Source: [Erwinia] mediterraneensis (GTDB taxonomy: Bacteria > Pseudomonadota > Gammaproteobacteria > Enterobacterales > Enterobacteriaceae). Taken from it: DNA of 64,000 bases. The notes beneath the pieces were generated by a model that had not been told where the DNA came from, did not search any database, and worked only from the letters and a program-made list of their open reading frames with translations. This document shows, piece after piece, positions 52,348 through 62,400 of this stretch (its first letter is position 1; every line of letters begins with the position of its first letter). Location of the stretch: NCBI RefSeq assembly GCF_900604315.1, contig NZ_LR026980.1, positions 1 through 64,000 on the forward strand. The letters run 5' to 3'. Position numbers and translations under genes: made by a program.

Positions 52348-54543
52348 ATGCGCATTATTCGTCCCCAGCAGCTGACAGTGCTCAAAAACAGTTATCAGCT
52401 TGGTCGCCACTGTCAGATGGGCATCAGCGTCATCGCGGGCTGCTACCTTTCCCGGCCAGCACACTTCGTGACGGAACCGCAAATCTGGCAGGCGTGGAAA
52501 GCGGCCCCACTCGCTTTCCGTATGCTGGATAGCGCAGAGCCCAAACCTTTCGCTGAATTTTTGCTGGCCGGCCACGCCGGAATAGGTGAGCCAGTCAGCG
52601 CGCTGGAGGTAACAGCCCACGTCGGTCCGCTGACGCGATGCTGGCAGCTGCAGGGGGAACGCAGCCAGAATGGGCGCCTCCGTCCCTTTCTGCGTAGGGC
52701 GCTGGATCACTGCCCGGGCCATGCCGAAACGTCTTCTGATAACCCTCATCCGCTGATGATCACAGCAGCGCAGGAAAAACCGCCGCATCCGGCCCTGCTG
52801 GCCCCGACGCCGGTCCCCCCCGACTTTCCGCTGCGTAAAAAGTATCTGGATCGGGTCGCCCCGCTGATGAGAGATCAGCACTATCTGGAGACCCGCTTCC
52901 CCGGTCTCCCCTCCGCTATCGACCCGCGCTATTTTCAGCTGGCCGTGCCAACGCAGTGGTTAAACGTCGCGGAGTGGCCTGACGAAGTGCCTTTTGAACT
53001 GGTGGGCTTTCGACCACAGTATGCTGCGCTGAGCGGCCGCTTTCCGGGCGTGCGGGCACGGGCGTTTATCTGGCAAAAAGGCGCAACGGCGCCGGAAGAG
53101 GTGCCATTGCTGCGTAAAACCCTCTGGTTATTGCCGGATGAAGATATTGGCCTGATGGTGTTTAGCGGCGCTATCCCTCTGCCTCACCTGTTTGCTGAAC
53201 CGCCAGAAACCCTGTTAGTGGCGCTTGATGCCGTACAGGCGTTACGTGATGAAGCGCATTACCATCAGGTCTGTGCCCGTCGTCTCAATGCGCAGGCCGC
53301 GCCCTTTGAGTTTCTCAACGATCCCGACCTCATGCCTGAGCAGATGGCGTTTAACGTGATCCGCGATCTTGCCGATCATCCTGACTCCTGCCGCTACAGC
53401 GCCGCGCCGCTGCCCCGGAAGGAAGCGGCGCGGTTTTATCAGGAAATTCAGACAGCGATCGCGCTTCAGCAACAGCTTCAGGCACGCCGGGAAGCACAGA
53501 GGGAGCCCGCGCCGCCAGCAGACGCTGATGCGCTGCCGCTTTCCCCGCCTGCGGATGCGGGGACGGCCTGGCTGCAGTCCGGGGCAGCCGTCGCGGAAAA
53601 TATCACCTTTACGGCCACCGATTTTTCGGGCCGCCAGCTACGCGATAAACGCTTCCGCCGCTGCATTTTTGAACGCTGCTGTTTTGATCACAGCGAACTT
53701 ACTCACTGCCGGTTCGACTATTGCCGGTTTCAACACACCTCGCACCAGCATGCTGTGATGACGCAGGTACGCATTACCGACTCTTTTTTTCAGCACAGCT
53801 GTGGGCAACAGGCGCAGTTTGCCCGCTGTGAATGGGAAAAAGTGACGATGGAAGCCACCGATCTGCAGACATGTGCGCTGACGGACTGCCTGTGGCAGCA
53901 CAACATCATTACCCGGGGCGATTTCAGCGCATGTCGCTTTGACCGCTGCCGAATCAGACACAGCTGCTTTACCGCCGCCACGCTGAAGCGGAGCCAGCAC
54001 CAGCAGGGAGAGATACTCGCCTGCCTGTTCGAACAGTGCGACGCGCAACACAGCGCGTTTAGCGACAGCCTGCTGAAAAAGAATTCGCTTATCGGCGGTG
54101 ACTGGGAGGGCAGCCGCTTTCTCAGCTGTACGCTGGAGAGCGTCACCACCGGACTGGGCGTTAACCTCTGCGCCAGCCGCTACGAGCAGTGCCAGATGGC
54201 GAAAATGGGCTTTTATCAGGCCCGTCTTCAGCACAGTCAGTTTATTCGCAGCGCTTTACAGGAGAGCTGCTGCGATAAAGCCGATCTCAGCCAGACGCAG
54301 GTCACGGCGTGCGATATGCCCGGCCTGCGCCTGCGCGAAGCTGTGCTGACGCATGCGACATGGACAGCGACCAGCCTGCAGCAGGGAATGCTGTATCACG
54401 CTGATTTACGTGATGCAACATTCAGCGCCTGCAATCTGGCCGGGGCATGCATGGCGATGGTCAGCCTTAACGCCGCCAGCCGGTTTGAACGCTGCCTGAT
54501 GGAACAGGTGCAGTGGCTGCCCCGTCGCCGGGTCACTGCTTAA
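52348..54543 (+). CDS. DUF2169-pentapeptide repeat fusion protein (T6SS effector adaptor)
   Basis: 731 residues. Residues about 1-320 are a DUF2169 domain (GVRARAFIWQKG, LWLLPDEDIGLMVFSGAIPLP); DUF2169 proteins occur with VgrG and DUF4150/DUF3540 genes and act as effector adaptors. A Pro/Ala-rich linker at about 390-420 leads to a pentapeptide-repeat right-handed helix (about 430-720; repeating FxxC, xxLxx units such as FERCCFDHSELTHCRFDYCR). Unusually Cys-rich repeats. Starts 14 bases after vgrG. The repeat half may be a rigid scaffold for cargo or spike; adaptor role is inferred from context. Confidence 0.85.
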   Translation: MRIIRPQQLTVLKNSYQLGRHCQMGISVIAGCYLSRPAHFVTEPQIWQAWKAAPLAFRMLDSAEPKPFAEFLLAGHAGIGEPVSALEVTAHVGPLTRCWQLQGERSQNGRLRPFLRRALDHCPGHAETSSDNPHPLMITAAQEKPPHPALLAPTPVPPDFPLRKKYLDRVAPLMRDQHYLETRFPGLPSAIDPRYFQLAVPTQWLNVAEWPDEVPFELVGFRPQYAALSGRFPGVRARAFIWQKGATAPEEVPLLRKTLWLLPDEDIGLMVFSGAIPLPHLFAEPPETLLVALDAVQALRDEAHYHQVCARRLNAQAAPFEFLNDPDLMPEQMAFNVIRDLADHPDSCRYSAAPLPRKEAARFYQEIQTAIALQQQLQARREAQREPAPPADADALPLSPPADAGTAWLQSGAAVAENITFTATDFSGRQLRDKRFRRCIFERCCFDHSELTHCRFDYCRFQHTSHQHAVMTQVRITDSFFQHSCGQQAQFARCEWEKVTMEATDLQTCALTDCLWQHNIITRGDFSACRFDRCRIRHSCFTAATLKRSQHQQGEILACLFEQCDAQHSAFSDSLLKKNSLIGGDWEGSRFLSCTLESVTTGLGVNLCASRYEQCQMAKMGFYQARLQHSQFIRSALQESCCDKADLSQTQVTACDMPGLRLREAVLTHATWTATSLQQGMLYHADLRDATFSACNLAGACMAMVSLNAASRFERCLMEQVQWLPRRRVTA

Positions 54544-54569
54544 CCGCTTACCTTGACAGGGATGATGAG

Positions 54570-55670
54570 ATGATGCCCGCAGAGTCTGCAACCGTGCCAG
54601 AAACCGCACGCCGGATCCATGGTAAACACTTTCGCCGCCGTCAACTGAGGGACGTGACGCTGACGCAGATCCTTTTCAGCCATTGCACTTTCAGCCAGTT
54701 AACGCTGGCGCATTTTCAGGGAAAAACCCTTTATTTCGAAAACTGCAGTTTCAGTAATGTTACGCTGCAGGGGGTCAGCCTGGCGCGGTGTCTGTTCCGC
54801 CAGTGCCAGCTGGAGAATATTCGTGTCGCTGATTTTCGCTTCCTGCATCTCTCCTGCCTGGAGAGTTCATGGCGCGGACTGGATTTACGTCAGGGTCTGG
54901 CGGAACGCTGGCTGGTGACCGGCGGCCGTCTGGATGAAGTCTCCGGGGACAAAGTCGCTATCCACTACTGGACAGCCCAGGACGTTGTGTTCAGCCGCTG
55001 CAGGCTGCGCGCCAGCAAAATGCAGGACGCGACCTGGTACGGCAGTAAACTCAGTGGCGTCATCTGGCAGGCGAGTTCCCTGATTCGTCAGGTGATGGGC
55101 AGTTGCCAGCTGGAGCGCTGTCGCTACACAGGCAACCAGTGCGACACGCTGGTATGGAGTCACTGCCAGCTCCATAAGATTAATTTCCGCCAGCTGAAGC
55201 TGGAAAACGCCAGTTTTCAGCAGTCGCAACTGTACGCCTGTAACCTGAAGGGCTGCAACCTTGGCGCGGCCCTGTTTACCCACGCCGCGCTGTCCCGTTG
55301 CGATCTCTCTTATGCACAATTGCCCTGGGCACAACTGACCGATGCGGTAATACGCGACTGTCATCTGGTCGCCACCCGGCTGACGCACTCCTGCCTGCGG
55401 CGCGCGCATCTCAGCGCATGTCATCTGTTACAGACCGATTTTACGCGGGCCGATTTACGCTGCGCTGATGTCAGTGACAGCCCGCTTGGCGTAGCCCGGA
55501 CTGCCAACGCGCGTTTTCATGGCGCGCAACTACATCCCCGGGATCGACATCTGCAGACCGCAGAGCCCCTGCTGATGCAAATTGAAAAGTGGTACAGCCA
55601 GCATCAGCCTGGCCCACAAATCCGCTCCCACTCACCCTTACCCCCGACAGGAGTCCATCATTATGTTTGA
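54570..55670 (+). CDS. Pentapeptide repeat protein of the T6SS module
   Basis: About 366 residues made almost wholly of pentapeptide repeats (LAHFQGKTLYFENCSFSNV, CNLKGCNLGAALFTHAALS, TDFTRADLRCADVSD), predicting a quadrilateral beta-helix. No DUF2169 part, signal peptide or catalytic motif. Similar in style to the repeat half of the preceding gene, suggesting duplication. ATG at 54570 is chosen (AGG about ten bases upstream); the next codon is also ATG. Its end overlaps the DUF3540 gene by eight bases. Role unknown; a structural partner of the spike or cargo is likely. Confidence 0.8.
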   Translation: MMPAESATVPETARRIHGKHFRRRQLRDVTLTQILFSHCTFSQLTLAHFQGKTLYFENCSFSNVTLQGVSLARCLFRQCQLENIRVADFRFLHLSCLESSWRGLDLRQGLAERWLVTGGRLDEVSGDKVAIHYWTAQDVVFSRCRLRASKMQDATWYGSKLSGVIWQASSLIRQVMGSCQLERCRYTGNQCDTLVWSHCQLHKINFRQLKLENASFQQSQLYACNLKGCNLGAALFTHAALSRCDLSYAQLPWAQLTDAVIRDCHLVATRLTHSCLRRAHLSACHLLQTDFTRADLRCADVSDSPLGVARTANARFHGAQLHPRDRHLQTAEPLLMQIEKWYSQHQPGPQIRSHSPLPPTGVHHYV

Positions 55671-56274
55671 GTTAACCCCGCCCTGTGCTGTTGCGTCCTC
55701 TCCCGACGAGGCAGGTTGTCACCCTTCGCCGGATACGCCGCCTCCATGTCCGCAGGGCGTGATCACCGATCGCCTCTGTATCGATGCCAGAGGCGAGCTG
55801 CGGCTCGCCAGTTACCGGGATTTCTCGCTGCTGACGGCGGCCAGCTGTCTGATTCAGCCAGCAGCGGATGATGTGGTTTGCGCTCTGTTTCACCAGCAGC
55901 AGGCTTTTGTTATCGCCATCTTACAGCGCCTGCGGAAAGATGGCGCGCTGGTGCTGTATGCAGGCGAGCAGCCTCTGCATATCGCGGCACCGACGCTGGC
56001 TCTGCACGGCACAGAGCAGGTGAAAATTCACAGCGGGCATTTTTCCCTGCTGACCCGCACAGCGCACTGCTGCGCAAACACTCTACACCAGGTGACACAG
56101 TCATTATTTATCAGCACGCAACACGCGCATAAACAAGTCACGCATCTGGATGCGACCGAAGCCGGGCATATCAGCCAGCATGCGCAACAGAGTATCGTCC
56201 TGCACGGGCGTATTGGTTCGATTCACGCCTCCGCCGCCCTCAGAATCGATGGCGGTCAGGTACATATGGGGTAA
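55663..56274 (+). CDS. DUF3540 protein of the T6SS delivery module
   Basis: 203 residues. The C-terminal pattern HSGHFSLLTRTAHCCANTLHQ and QHAQQSIVLHGRIG, with regular short strands ending RIDGGQVHMG, matches DUF3540 proteins found between DUF2169 and DUF4150 genes in T6SS clusters. The regular turn spacing suggests a small beta-helix or gp5-like element. The ATG at 55663 (CAGGAG upstream) lies inside the end of the previous gene. The open frame extends to 55582 but without ribosome binding site support. Function unknown; part of the tip/cargo complex by context. Confidence 0.78.
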   Translation: MFELTPPCAVASSPDEAGCHPSPDTPPPCPQGVITDRLCIDARGELRLASYRDFSLLTAASCLIQPAADDVVCALFHQQQAFVIAILQRLRKDGALVLYAGEQPLHIAAPTLALHGTEQVKIHSGHFSLLTRTAHCCANTLHQVTQSLFISTQHAHKQVTHLDATEAGHISQHAQQSIVLHGRIGSIHASAALRIDGGQVHMG

Positions 56275-56279
56275 AGCCA

Positions 56280-56645
56280 GTGACAGCAGCAAATACCCGG
56301 GCCGGTGGCATGAGTTTTGCCGTCTGCGATCCGATGATTCCGATCCCCGGCATCAATATGGCACCAAATGTGACCGCCATCCCTAATGTCAGCCACTATT
56401 TTTGCTGCGGAGGTAACGAGCAGAATCTGGCTAGCCTGCGCCTGTTTACTATCGATACCGGCATGGTGCTGGGGACGGCTTCCGGCACCCACTCGGCCAA
56501 AATGGATCCGATGCAGGGCTCGGGAAAATATTTCATTCAGGGCAGTCCCGCCACGCGTTTAGGGGATATGAGCATGACGAACAATTACAACGCTTTATGC
56601 ACGCAGCTCATTCCGAGCCAGACCAAGTATTTTATCAATGCCTAG
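56280..56645 (+). CDS. DUF4150 PAAR-like spike tip protein
   Basis: 121 residues. The start MTAANTRAGGMSFAVCDP, then PIPGINMAPNVTAIPN and SGKYFIQGSPATRLGD, fits DUF4150, a PAAR-like family that caps the VgrG trimer. Metal-binding Cys/His positions are present (VCDP, HYFCC). It uses a GTG start. Many DUF4150 proteins carry a toxin C-terminally or are followed by an effector gene; here the protein ends after the PAAR-like domain and tssK follows, so the cargo is not evident. Confidence 0.82.
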   Translation: MTAANTRAGGMSFAVCDPMIPIPGINMAPNVTAIPNVSHYFCCGGNEQNLASLRLFTIDTGMVLGTASGTHSAKMDPMQGSGKYFIQGSPATRLGDMSMTNNYNALCTQLIPSQTKYFINA

Positions 56646-56706
56646 GACGTGCTGGATGGCTGACCGCTGAGCGGGCGCTGCCCGTTATCAGACAAGGATG
56701 ACTGTG

Positions 56707-58062
56707 ATGTTTTTAAAACACCGTGTTGCCTGGGTTGAAGGCATGCTGATGGAACCCCAGCATTTCCAGCAGCAGGAGCGTTATTTTGAACATCTTCTCG
56801 ACCAGCGCATACGTAGCACTGTTGCGCTGGCCTGGGGATTTCAAACACTGAAGCTTAATCAGGGCTTGCTGGAACAGGGAAAAGTGGCGCTGAACAGCGC
56901 CTGCGGCGTTTTCCCCGACGGCACGCCTTTTACGCTGGGCAATGGCGATCCGCTGCCGCTGCCGCTTGATCCCGGTGAGGATTGTCAGGGGCAGGTGATT
57001 GGCCTGAGCATACTGCGTGATATGCCGGGCAATCCCTTTATTGATCTGAGCCAGAGCCAGCGCTGTAGTCGCTACAGCGTAGTGGAGGCGGAGATTCCGG
57101 ATCGCCATCCCGGCAACGCTGCGCAGGGCGCGCCGCTGGCCGCGCGACTTCAGCTGGGTCAGTTACAAACCCGCCTGAATCTGCGCAGCGCCAGCAGCGA
57201 GGCGGAAGTCGTGCTGCCGGTGGCGTTGATCAAAGAGCGTACCCGCGATGGCCGCCTGCTGCTGGATGGTGATTACCTGCCACCCATGCTCGACTTTCGG
57301 GCCAGCGGCTGGCTTGAAAACGCAGCCAGCGAGCTGCTGGGCCTGCTGAGTCAGCGCCTGGAAGTGCTCTGTCGCCCCGATGTGCCACTGACCCCAGGAG
57401 GATTGTCTGAACTGCTTGAGCTGCTGCTGTTGCAGACGCTCAGTGAATATCATCTGCAGCTCTCTCATCTCCTGGTCCAGCGTCAGGTCCACCCGGAGCG
57501 TCTGTTCTACATCCTGCTGGGGTTGCTGGGACGCCTGAATATCCTGCCCGGCGGCAGGAAAATCTGGCAGCAGCAGGACTTACATTACCGGCACCATGAA
57601 CCCCATCACGGTTATTGCGCCCTGTTTACTGCGCTGCGACGCGCGCTCTCGCTGGTAATTGAAGCACCGGCCGTGGCGTTGCCCTTTGTGGAGCATGGCG
57701 ACAACCTCTATCTCTGCGCGAATGATGCACAGCGCCGGATGGAAAAGCTCATTTTTGTGGTAACAACGCAGCTTCCGGCCGACGCGGTACGCACGCGTTT
57801 TCCGGCACAGACCAAGCTGGGACCGGTCGAAAAAATTGTCCAGCTTATCGACTTACAGCTGCCTGGCGCACGTTTGTTGCCCATGGCGACGCCGCCGCGT
57901 TATCTGCCCTATTACCCCGACAGCCTCTATTTCGAGGCCGACAGCAGCGACCCGCTCTACAGTGAGATGCTGGCGGGCAGCGCGATGGCGCTCAGTATTG
58001 TCGGCGATTTTCCCGGTTTGCGCTTTGAGGCCTGGGGACTGCGCCAGGGGAGGCAGGGATGA
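56707..58062 (+). CDS. tssK: T6SS baseplate protein TssK
   Basis: 451 residues. The N-terminal VAWVEGMLMEPQHFQQQERYFE is the TssK mark, and LPYYPDSLYFEADSSDPLY belongs to the C-terminal receptor-like head. TssK links the baseplate wedges to the TssLM membrane complex. The frame opens at 56698, but AAGGA is eight bases before the ATG at 56707. Its stop overlaps the tssL start by four bases (ATGA). Confidence 0.93.
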   Translation: MFLKHRVAWVEGMLMEPQHFQQQERYFEHLLDQRIRSTVALAWGFQTLKLNQGLLEQGKVALNSACGVFPDGTPFTLGNGDPLPLPLDPGEDCQGQVIGLSILRDMPGNPFIDLSQSQRCSRYSVVEAEIPDRHPGNAAQGAPLAARLQLGQLQTRLNLRSASSEAEVVLPVALIKERTRDGRLLLDGDYLPPMLDFRASGWLENAASELLGLLSQRLEVLCRPDVPLTPGGLSELLELLLLQTLSEYHLQLSHLLVQRQVHPERLFYILLGLLGRLNILPGGRKIWQQQDLHYRHHEPHHGYCALFTALRRALSLVIEAPAVALPFVEHGDNLYLCANDAQRRMEKLIFVVTTQLPADAVRTRFPAQTKLGPVEKIVQLIDLQLPGARLLPMATPPRYLPYYPDSLYFEADSSDPLYSEMLAGSAMALSIVGDFPGLRFEAWGLRQGRQG

Positions 58063-59465
58063 CAGAGCCCGAACCTTCGCTCGCTGATCCTCTCGCGCCA
58101 GTACCTCAGTCAGCAAACAGGCTCCCCTGGCAGCAGAGTGACCCGCGGCTGACCTTAAGGGCACTCTGGCCCCCGTCAAGCCAGCCAGAGAGGCAGACGA
58201 CACAGGGCCCGCCTGCAGCCGGGCCTGATGTGACGGCGCTGCCGGGACAGGCGACTCACGAGCGCTGTACGGACACCGCTTATCCCGCCGCGTTAACAGG
58301 CGTCTGGGATAATCCTGCTATCGCCGCCGCGATGCCGCTGCTGCTGCTGATTGAACGTCTGCGCAATGATCCGGCCATGTCTCTGACGACATGGCGGCCG
58401 CGTATTGGTCGGGAAATCGATGCTTTTCAGCAGACGCTCAGCCGGAAGCCTTATCCGACTGAGGCAGTGATGCAGCTGTCTTATCTGCTGTGTACCTATA
58501 TTGACGGCGTACTCGCCAGTCTGCCAACAGACGAAACGGTGCCTCAGAGCCTGCTGGTGGAATTTCACGGGGACGCCTGGGGAGGCGAAAAGTGTTTCAC
58601 CCATCTGGCGCATTATCTGACGGCAGCGCAGCAAAACCGCGAGGTGCTGGCGTTTTATGATTTGATACTGGCGCTGGGGTTTGAGGGAAAATATCAGATG
58701 CTGGAGCGCGGCGCCGTTTTATTAAGGGATCTGCGCACGCACCTTCATACTCTGCTCTACGGCCAGACCCCCACGCAATCGCTGACAGACATTTGTTGTC
58801 CCTCAATTCCGCCACGACGCGCCGGGATCAGGGCTTCCCGGCTGTTCGGTTATGGCTTACTGATCGCTCTGCTGATTTACGGCCTCAGCGCATGGCATCT
58901 TCATATCCAGGCACGCCCTCTCCGTCACGCCATTCTCGCCTGGATTCCTCCTGAGCCGCGCAGGATCACTATTATGGAGACGCTGCCTGCGCCGCTGATG
59001 GATATTCTGCACGAGGGATGGCTGGAGGTACGCAGAGATCCGCGCGGCTGGCTGCTGATTTTCACCTCTGATGGCGCCTTCCATACCGGTTCGGCCCGGC
59101 TTTCCGAGTCCTTCGTACAAAAGAGAAACATTGAACGTCTGGGCCTTGCGCTGGCGCCATGGCCTGGGGATCTGGAGGTCATCGGGCATACGGACAATCA
59201 GCCTTTCCGGCGCGCCAGCGTTAACAGTAACCTCAGACTTTCTGAAGCGCGGGCAAGAACAGTGGCGAATAAGCTCCGGGAAACGGCCCTTCATCACGCG
59301 TACCCGCGTGAAATTATCGCCGTGGGTCGCGGCGAGTTCGAACCTGTGGCGGATAACGCCACGCAAGCGGGACGTCGCCGTAACCGGCGCGTCGACATTT
59401 TATGGAAAATCGGACAGCGTGACGCTGACCTGACGCCGGAGGCGTACAGGGAGCGAGGGGAATAA
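58059..59465 (+). CDS. tssL: T6SS membrane protein TssL with OmpA-like domain
   Basis: 468 residues. A Pro-rich N-terminal tail (1-75), a cytoplasmic DotU/IcmH domain (about 85-240; NPAIAAAMPLLLLIERLR, FHGDAWGGEKCF, LILALGFEGKYQ), one transmembrane helix (about 263-280) and a periplasmic OmpA-like peptidoglycan-binding domain (about 340-450; EVIGHTDNQPF, NLRLSEARA, RRRNRRVDI). It anchors the membrane complex with TssM. An OmpA-bearing TssL may partly make up for peptidoglycan anchoring provided elsewhere in other systems. Confidence 0.93.
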   Translation: MTEPEPSLADPLAPVPQSANRLPWQQSDPRLTLRALWPPSSQPERQTTQGPPAAGPDVTALPGQATHERCTDTAYPAALTGVWDNPAIAAAMPLLLLIERLRNDPAMSLTTWRPRIGREIDAFQQTLSRKPYPTEAVMQLSYLLCTYIDGVLASLPTDETVPQSLLVEFHGDAWGGEKCFTHLAHYLTAAQQNREVLAFYDLILALGFEGKYQMLERGAVLLRDLRTHLHTLLYGQTPTQSLTDICCPSIPPRRAGIRASRLFGYGLLIALLIYGLSAWHLHIQARPLRHAILAWIPPEPRRITIMETLPAPLMDILHEGWLEVRRDPRGWLLIFTSDGAFHTGSARLSESFVQKRNIERLGLALAPWPGDLEVIGHTDNQPFRRASVNSNLRLSEARARTVANKLRETALHHAYPREIIAVGRGEFEPVADNATQAGRRRNRRVDILWKIGQRDADLTPEAYRERGE

Positions 59466-59476
59466 CAGGGAGCGTT

Positions 59477-62400
59477 ATGATACGTCGATTTTTGCTACTG
59501 ATAATGATCCTGCTGGCGTGTTATGCCCTGTGGTGGATCGGCCCGCTGATCGCCATCGGCACCTTCTTTCCCCTGGCCAGCAGCGGGGTACGGCAGATCC
59601 TTATCGCCATGCTGCTGTGTTACGCGCTCTGGCCCCTGACAGCGCGCCTCGTCAGCCCTCTTTTCCGTTATGCCCGCGCGCCCTTGCCCGGACCAGAAAA
59701 GAAGAAGGTGCCGCAGGATCGGATCACTACGCGTTTTTATGATGCGCTGCGCACGCTGCAACAGGCGAACCTCTCCCGACAAAAAACGCGCTGGCAACGC
59801 TGGCGTCAGCGCTGGAGCAAAAACTACCTCAGGGAAAAGCCGTGGTTCCTGATTATGGGGCCGCCGGGGTGCGGCAAAACTGCCATGATTTATCAGAATG
59901 GTGAGGGCTTTTTGCTACCGGAACATTACGGGCTGGGCCAGACGACGGAGACCGGGCCTACCCGGGATTGCAACTGGTGGCTGACCGAACGGGCGGTCTA
60001 TATCGACACGTCAGGTGAATGGCTGCAGTTACAGGATCAGAGCGAAGCGGTGAGCCACGCCCGGCAAACGCTGTTTTCTCTGATACGCCAGTATCGTCGT
60101 TTTCCGGCGATTGATGGCATGATTCTCTGCCTCAATGCCGCGGAGCTGTTCAGTGCCTCACTCAGTGAGCGTAAAACGCTGGCGGATACGTTACGGGTAC
60201 GTCTGCTGGAGGCCGCTTCACTGTTTCGTTGCGACATCGCCGTTTACCTGCTGCTGAATCAGCTCGACCGGCTACCAGGCGGGGAAGCTTTTCTGACGGT
60301 GCTGAGTGACGTGCTGCTGGCAGAAGGTCTCGGTATCGCGCTGCCGGTGACTCCACAGGGGGAAAGCGCGCTGGACTGCGCTGAAGCGAGTTTTACGGCC
60401 CTGCAGACCCGCATCAGCCGCTATATTCTGGAAGTTTTACCGCATGCGCCGGACAGCCCTCTGCGTCACCAGCTACTGCTGTTTACCGAAACGCTGGGGA
60501 CGCTGCGCAACAGCCTGCTGGCATTGCTGCCGCAGGTATTTCCGCGCCTGCCAGCCGGATACGCCGCCCGGTTGCGGCAGCTGTGGCTCGGCAGCATCAC
60601 GACGCGTCCGGCTGGCGGCATCTATTCGCCTGCGCTTACCCGGGCGATTGACGAACGCGGCATCTTGTTGACATCCGGGCCGCTGCCGTTACCTCAGCGC
60701 CTGCTGACTGCGGGTCGTCAGGTTGTGGTCACGCTGATACTCTTCTCTCTGCTGCTGTTTATGGCTGTCCGCTATTTTCAGGAGGCTAACGCTATCGTCT
60801 GGACGGCAGCGCGTTTTGCCGAGACAAAGCGCCGGGCAGAGGAAGCGCTGCCATCAGCGCCGCACCATAATGATCTGTTGAGCGCCAGCGAACAGCTGGG
60901 TTATCTCTCTACGCCCTTTGTCGACCGTGTCGCCCCCCTGCCTTTTCCCTATGCTGAACAGCACTTGCTCAGCAAAGCACTGCAACAGACCTGGCAGCGC
61001 CACCTGTATAAGATTTTCTGGCCCGCCGTCGAACGCTTCGTGGTACAGGAACTGCATAAAAACATCCTCTCCTCCGACGCGGAAGTCTATGACAGCCTGA
61101 AAATCTATATGATGCTGCTCCATCCGCGCTACCGCGATCCCGCGCTGTTGGAAAGCTGGTTTATGCCGCGCTGGCGTGACTTTGCCCCCGCGTCATCCAC
61201 AGAGCAGGATCGTCAGCGGTTCCGCGCTTATCTGCACGCGCTCTTCAGCGATCGTTCAGCCGCAGCGCCGGTAGCCAGCCCGGATGCGGCGCTGCTGCGC
61301 AGGGCGCAGCTGAGCGCGATGAAAATCCCGCTCTGGCTGCGTGTGATACATGAGATTCAGCACCAGCCGTTAGCGCCGCATATCAACAATGTTACCCTGG
61401 CTGATGCTGCCGGTCAGGAAGCGGCGCTGGTGCTGCGCCGGAAAAGCCAGAGCAGGCTTACCGAGGTAGCGATACCGGCTTTCTATACCCGTGCGGGTTA
61501 TCGCGATCATTTTTTATCCCGGCTACAGGCGGTGTCAGCAGCCATCATCCGAGAAGCGCAGTGGGTGTTAAATAACGCAGCGCACGCCCTTAGCGACGCT
61601 GATGTCATCACCGCCGCGCAAAAACTGGCGGATGAGGCACAAAAGCAGTACCTGATACAGTATGCCGATGAATGGGAGCGCTTTATGCAGGATATCCGCC
61701 TGCGTCAGGTGAGCGGACTGGATGATGCGGCTCAGCTGGCACGTCAGCTTGCCGAACCGTCGTCGCCGCTGGCCACTCTGGTGCGCTATGCCGCCACCGA
61801 AGTGACGCTGCACGATGAGAACCTGGCTAACGTACCGGGCTGGCTGGCACAACAGAGCCGCCGCTTGTCACAGGTGCGGCGCGGTATCCTTGATGACCTG
61901 AACGGCCAGCGGGCACGTCACCGTACTACGCCTGAGCAAAGTATCACTGAGCGCTTCACGGCATTACGTCGTCTGGCCGGCTCGCTGGAAAACCCCGCGT
62001 CCCCTTCCGGCGATCCGCTTACCCGCGCCTTTGATCAGGTTTACAACAGCCTCGTCACCCTGACGCTTGCGCTGCGTGCCGGTCAGATTTTACCGCAAAA
62101 CAGTGAATTCAGCCGGCTGGAGATCGACATGGCCGGGCAGCCTGAGCCGGTACGCAGCGTCATCATGGATCTTATTGCCATCGGACAGGCGCAAAGTCTG
62201 CAGCAGAGTAAAGAAAACCTTGGCCGCGGCATGGCTTCCCTCGCTGTCGGTTTATGTAAAAAGGCGGTCAGCGGCAGATATCCTTTCAAACGCTCGGCGC
62301 ATGAAGAGGTGGGTATTGCCGATTTCGGCAGACTCTTTGCTCCCGGCGGAGCAATGCACCATTTTTTTGAGCGTTATCTCGCCCCTTACGTAGACAACCG

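Noticed and set aside
51780..52385. 201-codon minus-strand frame opposite the end of vgrG
   Set aside because: It mirrors the vgrG heptad repeats; its Ala/Gly-rich periodic product is a by-product of the repeat on the other strand.
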